From contig JALSHB010000201.1 of the NCBI GenBank assembly GCA_026982475.1, positions 1 to 43,340 on the forward strand: DNA of 43,340 nucleotides, in the 5' to 3' direction. Below the pieces are notes generated by a model. It saw only the letters and a list, made by a program, of their open reading frames with translations. It was not told the origin of the DNA and did no database searches. The DNA comes from Chromatiales bacterium (lineage in GTDB: Bacteria; Pseudomonadota; Gammaproteobacteria; SZUA-152). Each line of letters opens with the position of its first letter. Within the stretch, counting starts at the first letter, position 1. The position numbers were made by a program, and so were the translations under genes. Shown one piece after another: positions 7,858-16,545 of the stretch.

Positions 7858-10800
7858 ATGTTTCTGAAAAAATTCATCTTCGTGAACTGGGGCAACATCC
7901 CGCAGCTGGAATTCGAACTGGGCCCCATCAACCTGTTGTCGGGCGGCAACGGCTCGGGCAAGACCACGGCGGCGGACGCCATCCAGACCATCATGACCGC
8001 CGCCCACGAAAACCTGTTCCAGTACAACCCGGGACAGGACGAAACCACCCAGCGCGGCCGCGGCGGCAAGCGCGTGCGCACCCTGGCCTCCTATGTGCTC
8101 GGCTGCGACGACGGCAGCTATGCACGCCTCGACCCCACCGACGGCTACCTCGCCGCCGTGTTCCACCCCACCCGGGGCGAGACGGCGGAACCCTTCACCG
8201 CCGTCATCGGCGTGCGCGCCTGGCTGGACACCACCGGCGGGCAACAGGTGGCGCGGCAGGACGACCTGCTGTTCCTGATCCTCCCCGGCGAGGAGCTGAC
8301 GCTGGCCCATTTCGTCCGCGAGGATAAAGTGGCTGGCAAAAAACTCGGCCAATACATCACCCCCCTGGACAAGCTGCAGAACCTGCTGATCCGCGAATTC
8401 GGCCAGCGCCATGTGCAGAAATACGACACCAAGAAGACCTACCTGCGCCGCCTCTACGCCGCCCTGCGCGGCCAGCACGACAGCGTCTCCGAGGCCGAGG
8501 CCACCGCCGCCGCACGCGCCTTTTCCCGCTTCATGGCCTACAAGCCGGTGCGCAGCATCAACGACTTCGTCGCCCGCGAGATCCTCGAAAGGAAAGATCT
8601 CGGCGAGGCCATCCGCGCCATTTCCGGCCAGCTCAAGACCATCCACGGCATGGAACGCGACGCCGCCCAGTTGGTGGAATCCATCGGCATCCTGGAACAC
8701 GCCGAGCAACAGGCCAGCCACTACATCCAGCAATGGATCGAACTCAACAGCCTCGACTTCACCCTCGCCCAGTACGACTACCTGCAACGCCAGCGCGACT
8801 ACCTCAAGGCCAAGCAACAGCAGAGCGATTACCAGCGCCGGCTGCAGGAAAACGAAGCCGAAACGACGCTGACCGAACAACGCCTGCAACAAGTCATTGA
8901 TCAGCGCGTGCAGCTGGAGGCCCAGCGCCTGGGCATCGACGCCCTGCAACAGAAAGACGAACTGGAACAGCAACGCGAACAACAACAGACCCGGCTCACG
9001 GACATCGCCCGCCAGCTGCTGGAACAGGACAACTCGCTGCACAACAACCTGCAAGCCACCCAAGCCATCGAAAGGGATCTGCAAGACGCCGAACTGATGG
9101 ACGCCCTGCCCCAGCTGGCCGATCTGCAAATCCGCCAACTGGCGCGCCGCGTGCTGCAGGAAGGCGCGCGCGGTGAACTGGACATCCCCGCCCTGCTGCA
9201 AAAGGATCTGACCAACGACCTGTCGCCACTGGAGCTACACCTGGATCAGGCGCGCGCCGCCCAGCGCCTGCACAATCAGTGGCAACAGCAATGGCATGTG
9301 CACGACGAGGCCACGGACACCCCCTCCCTGCACGATCAGCTGGCGAAACTGGCGCATAAACGCGAGGCCCGCTATGAACAGCTGAAAGGCCAGCGCCGGC
9401 AAAAACAGCAGGACATCGAACGCCTGCAGGCACAGCAGGTCACCTACCCACTTCATGTTACGCGGGCGCTGCAGGCCATCCGCCGCGACTGCCCGCAGGC
9501 CGATCCGCGCGTGCTGTGCGATCACGTCGAGGTCAGCGACCCGCGCTGGCAGATGGCCATCGAGGGCTACCTGGGCATGGCGCGCTTTTCCATCATCGTC
9601 GCCGCCGACTTCGAGGCCGAGGCGATCCGCATCGTGCGCCAGCTGCCGGGGCGCGACAACCGCGCGCGCATCATCCAGGGCGGCAAGGCGCAGCGCGACG
9701 CCGAACGCAGCACGCTGCCGGCCGATTCCATCATCCACCTGCTGTCCTTCAGCCACGCCACGGCGAAACACTACCTGACCGCCAGTTACGGCACCGTGGT
9801 GCAGGTGGCCTCGGCCGAGGCGCTGCGCCAGACCCGCCGCGGCCTGACCGCCGACGGCATGGGCGCCGGCGGCTACAGCATGTTCCGCTGCGACCTGCCC
9901 GACAGCGAGCTGGTGTTCGGCGTCGCCGCCCGCGAGCGGGCCCTGAAGGCCACCCAACAGGAACTGGCGCGCCTCGACGAGGAATGGCAACAGGCCAACG
10001 ACCGCATGCAACAGGTCGGCCGCCTGCTCGACAACGTCCGCAAACTGCGGCCGCTGGACTACGCCGACGCCATCACCCGCATGCTGGAAATCCACCGTGA
10101 ACTGCAAAGGCTGGAAAACCTGCTGGCGCAGCTGGACCTGTCGGAACACCGCGACCTGGAAGACAAACTGGCCAGCCTGCGCGAACAGGAACAACAGCTG
10201 CGCCAGCAACAGGGCAGTCTCAAGGAAGGCAAGGGCGAGCTGCAGGAAAAGATGCGCAAGACCGCCAAGCGCTGCGAGGCGCTGGCCGACGAACAGGAGG
10301 CCACCCAGCAGGTGGTCGAAGACTGCGAACGGAACCTGCTGGCCATCGCCACCGTGTGGCCCGGGTTCGACGCCGACGCCCGCCTGGCCACGGCGGAAAA
10401 GGAGGCCGCGGCCATGGGCGCCGAGGCGGCCGCCAGCGCCGCCAATTACCGTCAGGAAATCGAGCGCAACCTGCACAGCCTGGAGCGCAAGATGGACGAG
10501 GCGATCCAGCAACACAATCAGCATTGTCTGCCCGGCGACGCCATCGTCCATCACAGCTTCAACGGCGACTACGATGACGCCCTGTTCCGCGCCATCTGCG
10601 GCCTGCAGCGCGAGCTGGACCGGGTCTTCAATCGCCTGAAAAACAACATCCTGGTGGAAAGACACGACGAGCTGCGGCAGCTCAAGGACAGCTTCAACAA
10701 CGCCTTCGTCACCCACTTCTGCCACACCATTCATCAGGCCATCAACGACGGCAAGCGCCAGATCGCGCAGCTCAACAAGGAATTGCAGCATCACCGCTTT

Positions 10801-11529
10801 GGCGACGACCGCGAGGGCTTCCGCTTCGACAGCGACTGGATCCCCGAATTTCGTGACTACGCCCGCTTCTTCGAGGAGGTCATCCGTCAGCCCGGTGTCG
10901 GTGACGAGGTCGACCTGTTCAGGATGGAACTGTCGCCAAGGTCACAAAAGGTCCGCGAGGAACTGATGCAGATGCTGCTCGACGAAGACGAGCACAAGGC
11001 GCTGCGGGAACTGGATCGCATCGGCGATTACCGCAATTACCGCAAATACGAAATCTACAAGGAAGTGGCCGGCAAGGAGCCCATCGCCCTGAGCGAATAC
11101 GGCACCGGCAGCGGCGGCCAGCTGGAGACCCCCGCCTACATCATCCGTTCCGCGGCCATCACCTCCGCGTTTCGCTTCGCCGAGGGTAACAGCCACCTGC
11201 GCATGGTGCTGGTGGACGAGGCCTTTTCAAAGATGGACGAAACCCGCTCGCGGGAAGTCATCGACTACCTGACCCGCGCCCTCGGCCTGCAACTGATCTT
11301 CATCATGCCCACCAGCAAGTGCGGGCCGTTCATGGATTTGATCAGCAATGAATTCGTGTTCGCCAAATGCCCCAGCGAACAGCCCCGCGGCCAGCTCCAC
11401 ACCCGGGTGCTGGTGGACCGCAAGCAATGCAACACGGAAAAGATCCAGCAACTGTGGGCCAACCACAAACGCACCGTCTACCAGCAGGCCGAGCTGGACT
11501 TCATGGACGAGGTGCTGGCGGCGGAATGA
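7858..11529 (+). CDS. jetC: Wadjet SMC-like ATPase JetC / MksB
   Basis: A 1,223-residue SMC/MukB-type ATPase, the motor that extrudes DNA loops in Wadjet. Walker A is GGNGSGKTT at residues 29-37 (K35). Two long glutamine- and arginine-rich coiled coils (about 270-500 and 680-860) flank a globular hinge-like region around 510-680 (LCDHVEVSDPRWQMAIEGYL). The ABC signature SGGQ is at about 1085-1088 and Walker B VLVDEAFSKMDE at about 1117-1128 (D1120, E1121). All catalytic motifs look intact, so the gene should be functional. No strong ribosome site is visible before the ATG, 6 bp after jetB. Its stop overlaps the jetD start as ATGA. Confidence 0.95.
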   Translation: MFLKKFIFVNWGNIPQLEFELGPINLLSGGNGSGKTTAADAIQTIMTAAHENLFQYNPGQDETTQRGRGGKRVRTLASYVLGCDDGSYARLDPTDGYLAAVFHPTRGETAEPFTAVIGVRAWLDTTGGQQVARQDDLLFLILPGEELTLAHFVREDKVAGKKLGQYITPLDKLQNLLIREFGQRHVQKYDTKKTYLRRLYAALRGQHDSVSEAEATAAARAFSRFMAYKPVRSINDFVAREILERKDLGEAIRAISGQLKTIHGMERDAAQLVESIGILEHAEQQASHYIQQWIELNSLDFTLAQYDYLQRQRDYLKAKQQQSDYQRRLQENEAETTLTEQRLQQVIDQRVQLEAQRLGIDALQQKDELEQQREQQQTRLTDIARQLLEQDNSLHNNLQATQAIERDLQDAELMDALPQLADLQIRQLARRVLQEGARGELDIPALLQKDLTNDLSPLELHLDQARAAQRLHNQWQQQWHVHDEATDTPSLHDQLAKLAHKREARYEQLKGQRRQKQQDIERLQAQQVTYPLHVTRALQAIRRDCPQADPRVLCDHVEVSDPRWQMAIEGYLGMARFSIIVAADFEAEAIRIVRQLPGRDNRARIIQGGKAQRDAERSTLPADSIIHLLSFSHATAKHYLTASYGTVVQVASAEALRQTRRGLTADGMGAGGYSMFRCDLPDSELVFGVAARERALKATQQELARLDEEWQQANDRMQQVGRLLDNVRKLRPLDYADAITRMLEIHRELQRLENLLAQLDLSEHRDLEDKLASLREQEQQLRQQQGSLKEGKGELQEKMRKTAKRCEALADEQEATQQVVEDCERNLLAIATVWPGFDADARLATAEKEAAAMGAEAAASAANYRQEIERNLHSLERKMDEAIQQHNQHCLPGDAIVHHSFNGDYDDALFRAICGLQRELDRVFNRLKNNILVERHDELRQLKDSFNNAFVTHFCHTIHQAINDGKRQIAQLNKELQHHRFGDDREGFRFDSDWIPEFRDYARFFEEVIRQPGVGDEVDLFRMELSPRSQKVREELMQMLLDEDEHKALRELDRIGDYRNYRKYEIYKEVAGKEPIALSEYGTGSGGQLETPAYIIRSAAITSAFRFAEGNSHLRMVLVDEAFSKMDETRSREVIDYLTRALGLQLIFIMPTSKCGPFMDLISNEFVFAKCPSEQPRGQLHTRVLVDRKQCNTEKIQQLWANHKRTVYQQAELDFMDEVLAAE

Positions 11530-12686
11530 AGGACGCACCCGCCTGGCTGAGCGAAAGCGCCGCTATCGCCGGCCTGCTCACGCAGTTCATCGACCGGCTG
11601 GACAAGCAACCGGCCGCCGATCGCCAGCGGCCGGTGGCCATCACCCTGAATGAAAAGACCCTCCCCGCCCTGTTTCACCAGGGCGCCGAAGCGGATCACC
11701 TGTGGGACCTGATTCAAAGCCTGCAACAGGACCACGCCGTGATTCGCATTAGCCCCAACAAGCGGCGCGATCCCTACGCGCCCGAGTACGCCCAGGCCAG
11801 GCTCACGCTGCAGGCCGACGGCGAGGCAACCCTGCGCCACTGGCTGCAACGGCCGCAAGGACCGCCGGCCCTGCAGTGCTGGCGCAAGGCGGTGGCGGCA
11901 AGGCGCCCGCAGTTTCCAGGCGACACGGAAAAACTGGCCGCCCATCACATCACCGCGCCCGGCCAGGATGACGACGCAGTGATCGACGCCTTCATCCAGC
12001 TCGGCGACTACGCGCAAAAAAACCTGAGCCTGCGCCAACTGAGCAGCCGCTGCTTCTGGGGCGATTCCAAATTTCTCGACAGCCGCGAAGAGCTGATCCG
12101 CGAACTCTATCCCGAATGCGTCATCCGGGCGCGGCCGGTGATGGTCAGCATCTTCATCCCCCGATGTGTCGAAAAGATCGAAGGCATCCTGTTCATCGAA
12201 AACCAGGACAGCTATACCAGCGCCGTCACCGGCAATCCCTCCATCTGCAAAGACCTGATCCTGGTCTACGCGGCCGGATTCAAGGGCAGTGCAAGCAGAA
12301 TCAGACAAGCCGACGGCGTCAGCCTGCACTATCACGGCAAGGCCGACGAACGGGCACAACAGCAACTGGAAGACTGGTGGTTCAAGCGGCGGCCCTGCGG
12401 CTGGCCGGTCTGGTTCTGGGGCGATCTGGACCTGGCCGGCATGGCGATCCTCAAGGCGCTGAAACAACGCTTCAGCGAAATCCGCGCCTGGCCGCCCGGC
12501 TATCGACCCATGCTGGAATCATTGCGACAGCAAAAAGGCCACAGCCCGTCGACGGCCGGCAAGCAGGCACAGCAGGACCCGGGCGTCACCGGCTGTGAAT
12601 TCGCAGACGACGTGTTGCTGCCCGCCCTGCGCCGGCACCAGGCGTACATTGATCAGGAGAGCGTGTTTGAGGTTCCGCGGGGGTAA
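11526..12686 (+). CDS. jetD: Wadjet nuclease subunit JetD / MksG (DUF3322-DUF2220)
   Basis: A 386-residue JetD protein. The N-terminal half (about 1-190) is the arm and helical DUF3322-type region. The C-terminal half is a TOPRIM-type DUF2220 nuclease with E225 (ILFIENQDSYTS) and D300/D302 (WFWGDLDLAGM), the acidic metal-binding set expected for cleavage, and a terminal DQES box near 376-379. In characterised Wadjet systems JetD cuts closed-circular DNA once JetABC has extruded it. The ATG overlaps the jetC stop by 4 bp; a longer upstream frame inside jetC is not needed. Cytoplasmic; last gene of the operon, followed by a palindromic repeat. Confidence 0.93.
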   Translation: MKDAPAWLSESAAIAGLLTQFIDRLDKQPAADRQRPVAITLNEKTLPALFHQGAEADHLWDLIQSLQQDHAVIRISPNKRRDPYAPEYAQARLTLQADGEATLRHWLQRPQGPPALQCWRKAVAARRPQFPGDTEKLAAHHITAPGQDDDAVIDAFIQLGDYAQKNLSLRQLSSRCFWGDSKFLDSREELIRELYPECVIRARPVMVSIFIPRCVEKIEGILFIENQDSYTSAVTGNPSICKDLILVYAAGFKGSASRIRQADGVSLHYHGKADERAQQQLEDWWFKRRPCGWPVWFWGDLDLAGMAILKALKQRFSEIRAWPPGYRPMLESLRQQKGHSPSTAGKQAQQDPGVTGCEFADDVLLPALRRHQAYIDQESVFEVPRG

Positions 12687-12735
12687 CTGCTCTCCCCTCG
12701 GATGGCCCCCTCGGATGGCGGCGATGGTCGCCCTA

Positions 12736-12814
12736 CGTCATTCGCGCAGGGTGTAAGCGGGATTCCCGTGGTTTTAACGACATGGATGCCGGCCAAAATC
12801 GTGCCGGAATGACG
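12736..12814. repeat. REP-like palindromic intergenic element
   Basis: CGTCATTC at 12736-12743 and GAATGACG at 12807-12814 form an inverted repeat enclosing GGGATTCCCG and GGATGCCGGC. The pattern (GTCATTC...GGATTCC and its mirror) is the one I know from dispersed extragenic palindromes in many proteobacteria. It lies between the end of jetD and the end of the convergent chemoreceptor gene, where it may act as an mRNA-stabilising or transcription-blocking structure. No second copy of this exact element was seen in the window. Confidence 0.5.
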
Positions 12815-12883
12815 GGCATCCAAGGGCGTGAGTAGATACCCACGAGGCTGGTCCCCCGTCACCGCCGAGCCTGTTCGGCGCCA

Positions 12884-14470
12884 TCAGGTACGCCGCTTGT
12901 CCCAGAACTGCGCCGCCAGCATCTTCATTTCCTGCGCCTTGGCGGCCATGGCATTGCTGGCCTCCTCACTGCTGTGAATGCCGGTGACGCTCATTTCCGA
13001 TGACTGCTGGATATTGACGACGTTCTGGTCGACCTCCTGGGCCACGGCGGTCTGTTCCTTTACCGCCAGGGCGATCTGGGCGCTCATGTCGTTGATGGCG
13101 GCCACGGCGTCGGTAATGGCATTGAGGGAGGTCACCGCCTCTTCACCGCGCTCGACGCTGCTGTCGGCCTGCTGGCGGCTCTTTTGCATCACGTCCACGG
13201 CGCGGCTGGCGCCCTCCTGGAGGTGTTCGATCATCGCCTGAATTTCGCGGGTGGAGTCATGGGTGCGATTGGCCAGGGTGCGGACCTCATCGGCGACCAC
13301 GGCAAAACCACGCCCCTGCTCGCCGGCGCGCGCGGCCTCGATGGCGGCATTCAGCGCCAGCAGGTTGGTCTGTTCGGCAATGCCGCTGATGACACTGACC
13401 ACACTGCTGATCTTGTCGCTGTCCTCGTTCAGTTTGCGGATCACTTCGCTGGCCTGCGCCACGTCATCCGCAAGGGTGTGGATGGCGTCCATGGTGCGGC
13501 TCACGACCGCCTTGCTGTTGTTCACCTCGGCGTTGGCCTGGGTGGCCGATTCCGAGGTCAATTGCGCATTGTTGGCGACCTCCTGGATGCTGGCGGACAT
13601 CTCCGTCACCGCGGTGGCCACCATCTCCGTCTCCGCGTGCTGGTTGTCGATGCTGACCTTGTTCATTTCGATGGAGTTCATCAGCCTGTCGGCATGGCTG
13701 GAAATATCCGACGATGAATCGGCAATGCGACCGACGATGCCGCCGGTTTCCTTTTCCAGGTACTTCAGCGCCAGCATGACCTGTCCGGCCTCGTCCTGAC
13801 GGCCGGTAAAGACATGGCGGGCGAGCGGATTGGCGAACACGGTGCGTGCCTTGGCGAAGACCCGGCACAGGGGGCGAACCGCGTGGACGTGGAAGATCCC
13901 CATCACCGCAAGCCCCGGCAACAGACTGAGCAGCGCGATGCCGAGGTCCAGCCCGCCCATGGCGGCGGGAATCGCCAGGGTGGCGAGCTGCACCAGCAGG
14001 AAGGCGAGAATCAGCTTGTGGCGAAAGGCCAGCGGCGCGCGTTTCAGCCAGCGAGGCTGCCTGCCGGCATTGATGCGCGCGTAGAGCTTTTCCGCGCGCT
14101 CGATCTCCTCGGCGCTGGCCTTGCTGCGGATGGATTGGTATTCGACGACCTGGCCGTCCTTGATGATCGGCGTAACGTAGGCATTGACCCAGTAGTGGTC
14201 GCCGTTCTTGCAGCGGTTCTTGACGATACCCATCCACGAGTGACCCGACTTGATCGTCTTCCACAAGTCCTCGAAGGCCGCCGACGGCATGTCGGGATGG
14301 CGCACGACATTATGGTTCTTGCCGATCAGTTCGCTTTCGTCGAAGCCGCTGATCTCGATGAAGTCGGGATTGACGTAGGTGATCGCCCCTTTCAGGTCGG
14401 TGGTGGAAAGGATGTTGGCGGCATCACTGAAGTCCTTTTCGACATGGGTAACGGGCAGGTTTTTCTTCAT
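12884..14470 (-). CDS. Methyl-accepting chemotaxis protein, Aer-like with PAS domain
   Basis: A 528-residue chemoreceptor. Residues about 10-115 form a PAS domain of the Aer type ([29 protein letters not shown], then [13 protein letters not shown]), which in Aer binds FAD and senses redox or oxygen. A membrane segment pair lies at about 155-200 with no periplasmic domain, as in Aer. A HAMP-like stretch and a signalling coiled coil follow, whose tip [20 protein letters not shown] contacts CheA/CheW. The ATG at 14470 (MKKNLPVTH) is chosen because this family starts just before the PAS fold; upstream in-frame residues look non-coding. It is convergent with jetABCD and probably unrelated to it. 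Confidence 0.92.
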   Translation of the reverse strand: MKKNLPVTHVEKDFSDAANILSTTDLKGAITYVNPDFIEISGFDESELIGKNHNVVRHPDMPSAAFEDLWKTIKSGHSWMGIVKNRCKNGDHYWVNAYVTPIIKDGQVVEYQSIRSKASAEEIERAEKLYARINAGRQPRWLKRAPLAFRHKLILAFLLVQLATLAIPAAMGGLDLGIALLSLLPGLAVMGIFHVHAVRPLCRVFAKARTVFANPLARHVFTGRQDEAGQVMLALKYLEKETGGIVGRIADSSSDISSHADRLMNSIEMNKVSIDNQHAETEMVATAVTEMSASIQEVANNAQLTSESATQANAEVNNSKAVVSRTMDAIHTLADDVAQASEVIRKLNEDSDKISSVVSVISGIAEQTNLLALNAAIEAARAGEQGRGFAVVADEVRTLANRTHDSTREIQAMIEHLQEGASRAVDVMQKSRQQADSSVERGEEAVTSLNAITDAVAAINDMSAQIALAVKEQTAVAQEVDQNVVNIQQSSEMSVTGIHSSEEASNAMAAKAQEMKMLAAQFWDKRRT

Positions 14471-14772
14471 TGTTGACTCGCTGCTGATCAGGCCATCTCC
14501 ACGCTGGGCCTGTATCGTTGAAGGGTATTTGTCGGATGTCCATTCCGCTCGACAAGACAGCGGCACGCCGGCGCAAAACTTTATCCCGAATCCGCAGGTT
14601 CAGGCCTGTGGAAACTGAACTGGCCTGCCGGCGAGGCGCCTGTGGCATTGAGAACAGGAGGATGGGGTGGAGGATCATGCAATGCAAGCACGAGATTGCA
14701 CATGCCTGACGGCGGCGTGGTGAAAACGATCAGCAGACGAAATTACTCGGGGAGGGCCCAGATGGGCGCGGG
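14471..14772. other. Intergenic region between chemoreceptor and fur
   Basis: 302 bp upstream of the chemoreceptor and downstream of fur, which lies on the same strand. No gene or clear terminator is seen. It carries GAATCCGCAGGTTCA (14588-14602), one base different from the motif that forms an inverted repeat at 26934-27092. A promoter for the chemoreceptor must lie here but I could not pick one convincingly. Confidence 0.5.
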
Positions 14773-15195
14773 CTAAACGCCTTCCTTTTTCTGACAGTCG
14801 GCACAGACCCCGTAGATATAGAGGCAGTGTCCGGTCATGGTATAGCCGGCCCTTTCGGCGATATCACGCTGGCGCTGCTCGATGATCTCATCGACAAATT
14901 CCTCGACCTTGCCGCACTTGACACACAGGATGTGGTCGTGATGCTCGCCCTGGTTGAGTTCGAACACCGACTGTCCACCCTCGAAGTTGTGGCGCTCCAC
15001 CAGGCCGGCACCCTCGAACTGGGTCAGCACGCGATACACCGTCGCCAGGCCCACGTCTTCCCCGGTCTCCAGCAGCAGCCGGTAGACGTCTTCAGCGGTC
15101 AGATGCTCGCCGGCCTTGGATTCCAGCACTTCCAGTATTTTCCGCCGCGGCACCGTCGCCTTCAGACCTGCGGCCCTGAGATCTTCGCTCGTCAC
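14773..15195 (-). CDS. fur: Ferric uptake regulator Fur
   Basis: A 140-residue Fur protein, the Fe2+-dependent repressor of iron uptake. The N-terminal winged helix (about 1-80) includes LKATVPRRKILEVLE and the recognition segment GLATVYRVLTQFE. The C-terminal dimerisation and metal domain has HHDHILCVKCGKVEEF and the second Cys pair CADC, which fits true Fur rather than Zur or PerR. The start is GTG (15195) with AGGAG about 8 nt upstream. It is divergent from bamE, a common gammaproteobacterial arrangement. A likely target, feoABC with a Fur box, lies 6 kb away in this window. Confidence 0.96.
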   Translation of the reverse strand: MTSEDLRAAGLKATVPRRKILEVLESKAGEHLTAEDVYRLLLETGEDVGLATVYRVLTQFEGAGLVERHNFEGGQSVFELNQGEHHDHILCVKCGKVEEFVDEIIEQRQRDIAERAGYTMTGHCLYIYGVCADCQKKEGV

Positions 15196-15282
15196 CTGTT
15201 CTTCTCCTGCCTCTCGGTACCAACACAGTCGTGAATCAGGTAAGATTCAGCGCCTGTCCGGTCTTCTTTTTCATTGGGTAAT

Positions 15283-15639
15283 ATGCGCCGATCCATCCTT
15301 CTTCTCGTGGCCCTTTCCGGCCTCTCGCTGGCTGCCTGCTCGGTGCACAAGATCGACATTCAACAAGGCAATGTTATCACCCGGGAGATGGTGGAAACAC
15401 TGACGCCGGGAATGGACAAACGCCGCGTGCAACTGGCCATCGGCTCGCCGATGATCCGCGACCCGTTTCACCCCGACCGCTGGGATTATGTGTACACTTT
15501 CAAGGCCGGCATGCGCGACCAGGAGCAGTCAGCGCACGTCGTGCTGTATTTCGACGGCGACACCCTCAGCCGCATCGATGTGGTCAAGGCGCCGCCCGCC
15601 GAGAAGGACATCCTGAAGCCGGCCCTGCGCGGGCGCTAG
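15283..15639 (+). CDS. bamE: Outer-membrane assembly lipoprotein BamE (SmpA/OmlA)
   Basis: A 118-residue lipoprotein of the BAM complex, which folds beta-barrel proteins into the outer membrane. The signal peptide ends in lipobox LAAC with lipidated Cys19. The mature part has the BamE fold markers GNVITREMVETLTPGMDKRRVQLAIGSP and DRWDYVYTF. The length matches short BamE proteins. The ATG at 15283 is preferred over a TTG at 15274 because it begins the basic MRRS signal. It is divergent from fur. Its stop codon overlaps the end of the convergent rnfH-like gene by 4 bp, so read-through between the two is possible. Confidence 0.95.
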   Translation: MRRSILLLVALSGLSLAACSVHKIDIQQGNVITREMVETLTPGMDKRRVQLAIGSPMIRDPFHPDRWDYVYTFKAGMRDQEQSAHVVLYFDGDTLSRIDVVKAPPAEKDILKPALRGR

Positions 15640-16049
15640 GCCTTTTCCGTCTTTTCCGCCTCGCCGCCGCCCTTCTTCATCTTCTTGCCCTGCGCCGCGC
15701 GTTCCTTGCGCACCTTTTTCGGATCGGCAATCAACGGGCGATAGATCTCCACCCGGTCATGCTCGCGCAGCACCGTGTCGCGCTTGCTGAGCTTGCTGAA
15801 GATGCCCACCTTGTTGACGCCGAGGTCGATCTCCGGAAACTGCTCGGTGATGCCGGACAACGCCACGGCCTGCTCCAGGGTGGTGCCGGGCGCAACCTCC
15901 AGGGGAATGATCACCTGCCGGTCCGGGAGCGCATAGGCGACCTCGACGTGGATGCTTTTTGGCGCCGCCGTGTCTTCGCCCACCGGATTCCCGGCCGCAT
16001 CCCCTGCCGGGGCCGCTTCCGCCCCGGGCTTGTCTGTTGTGCTGTTCAT
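15636..16049 (-). CDS. rnfH: RnfH-family ubiquitin-like protein
   Basis: A 137-residue member of the RnfH/UPF0125 family, a beta-grasp (ubiquitin-like) protein of unclear biochemical role, often encoded next to the RatA gene. The core (about 33-105) shows VEVAYALPDRQVIIPLEVAPGTTLEQAVALSG and VGIFSKLSKRDTVLREHDRVEIYRPL. Unusual features are a 30-residue alanine/proline-rich N-terminal extension and a lysine-rich tail (GKKMKKGGGEAEKTEKA); the typical family member is about 95-105 residues. It follows ratA by 15 bp on the same strand and is convergent with bamE. Confidence 0.92.
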   Translation of the reverse strand: MNSTTDKPGAEAAPAGDAAGNPVGEDTAAPKSIHVEVAYALPDRQVIIPLEVAPGTTLEQAVALSGITEQFPEIDLGVNKVGIFSKLSKRDTVLREHDRVEIYRPLIADPKKVRKERAAQGKKMKKGGGEAEKTEKA

Positions 16050-16064
16050 CGCCTCCCCCTCTGT

Positions 16065-16502
16065 TCAGGCTTTTCCATAGACTACCTCGGCACGCTTGCA
16101 AAAGGCATCCATCATGCTGTTGGCGATCTGACTGAACACCGGCCCCAGCGTCAGACTGAGCAGTCGGTTGGAAAACTCGTATTCCATGTCCAGCGAGACC
16201 TTGCAGGCCCTTTCATCCAGCGCCTCGAAGCGCCAGAAACCGTGCAGGTGCTTGAAGGGGCCGTCCACCAGCGATATCTCGATCATCTTGTTCTTCTGCA
16301 GGCGGTTGAGGGTGGTAAAGGATTTCTGGATCGCGCCATAGGCGATATCCACACGGGCGCGTACCTCATCGTCCGAGCGCGACAGCTCCTCACTGCCGCC
16401 GCACCAGGGCAGAAACTCGGGATAGGCGCGGACGTCATCCACCAAGCGGTACATCTCGGCGGCGCTGTAGGGAACCAGGGCGGTTTTACTGATCGTGGGC
16501 AA
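16065..16502 (-). CDS. ratA: RatA/COQ10-like START-domain protein
   Basis: A 145-residue SRPBCC (START-like) protein of the RatA/Coq10 family. Members bind ubiquinone-like lipids; E. coli RatA is reported to block 70S ribosome assembly. Seen here: PTISKTALVPYSAAEMYRLVDDV, YPEFLPWCGGSEEL and a C-terminal FSQIANSMMDAFCKRAEVVYG. I set the start at the TTG at 16502 because homologues begin MPTISK at this point and AAAGAG lies about 8 nt upstream. A GTG or ATG-type start further up (16559) would add 19 residues and overlap the symporter gene. It forms an operon with rnfH. Confidence 0.9.
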   Translation of the reverse strand: MPTISKTALVPYSAAEMYRLVDDVRAYPEFLPWCGGSEELSRSDDEVRARVDIAYGAIQKSFTTLNRLQKNKMIEISLVDGPFKHLHGFWRFEALDERACKVSLDMEYEFSNRLLSLTLGPVFSQIANSMMDAFCKRAEVVYGKA

Positions 16503-16545
16503 GGTAAAGACTCTTTGCGTTTGAGGGAATGAGGGGCTCGGCGTC

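Noticed and set aside
5820-10794. Long minus-strand frames opposite jetA, jetB and jetC
   Set aside because: No recognisable protein features; the plus-strand jet genes have conserved motifs and proper spacing.
5715-12686. MukBEF housekeeping condensin in place of Wadjet
   Set aside because: Four genes including a TOPRIM/DUF2220 nuclease and a DUF4194 subunit fit Wadjet/MksBEFG; MukBEF has three genes and no nuclease.
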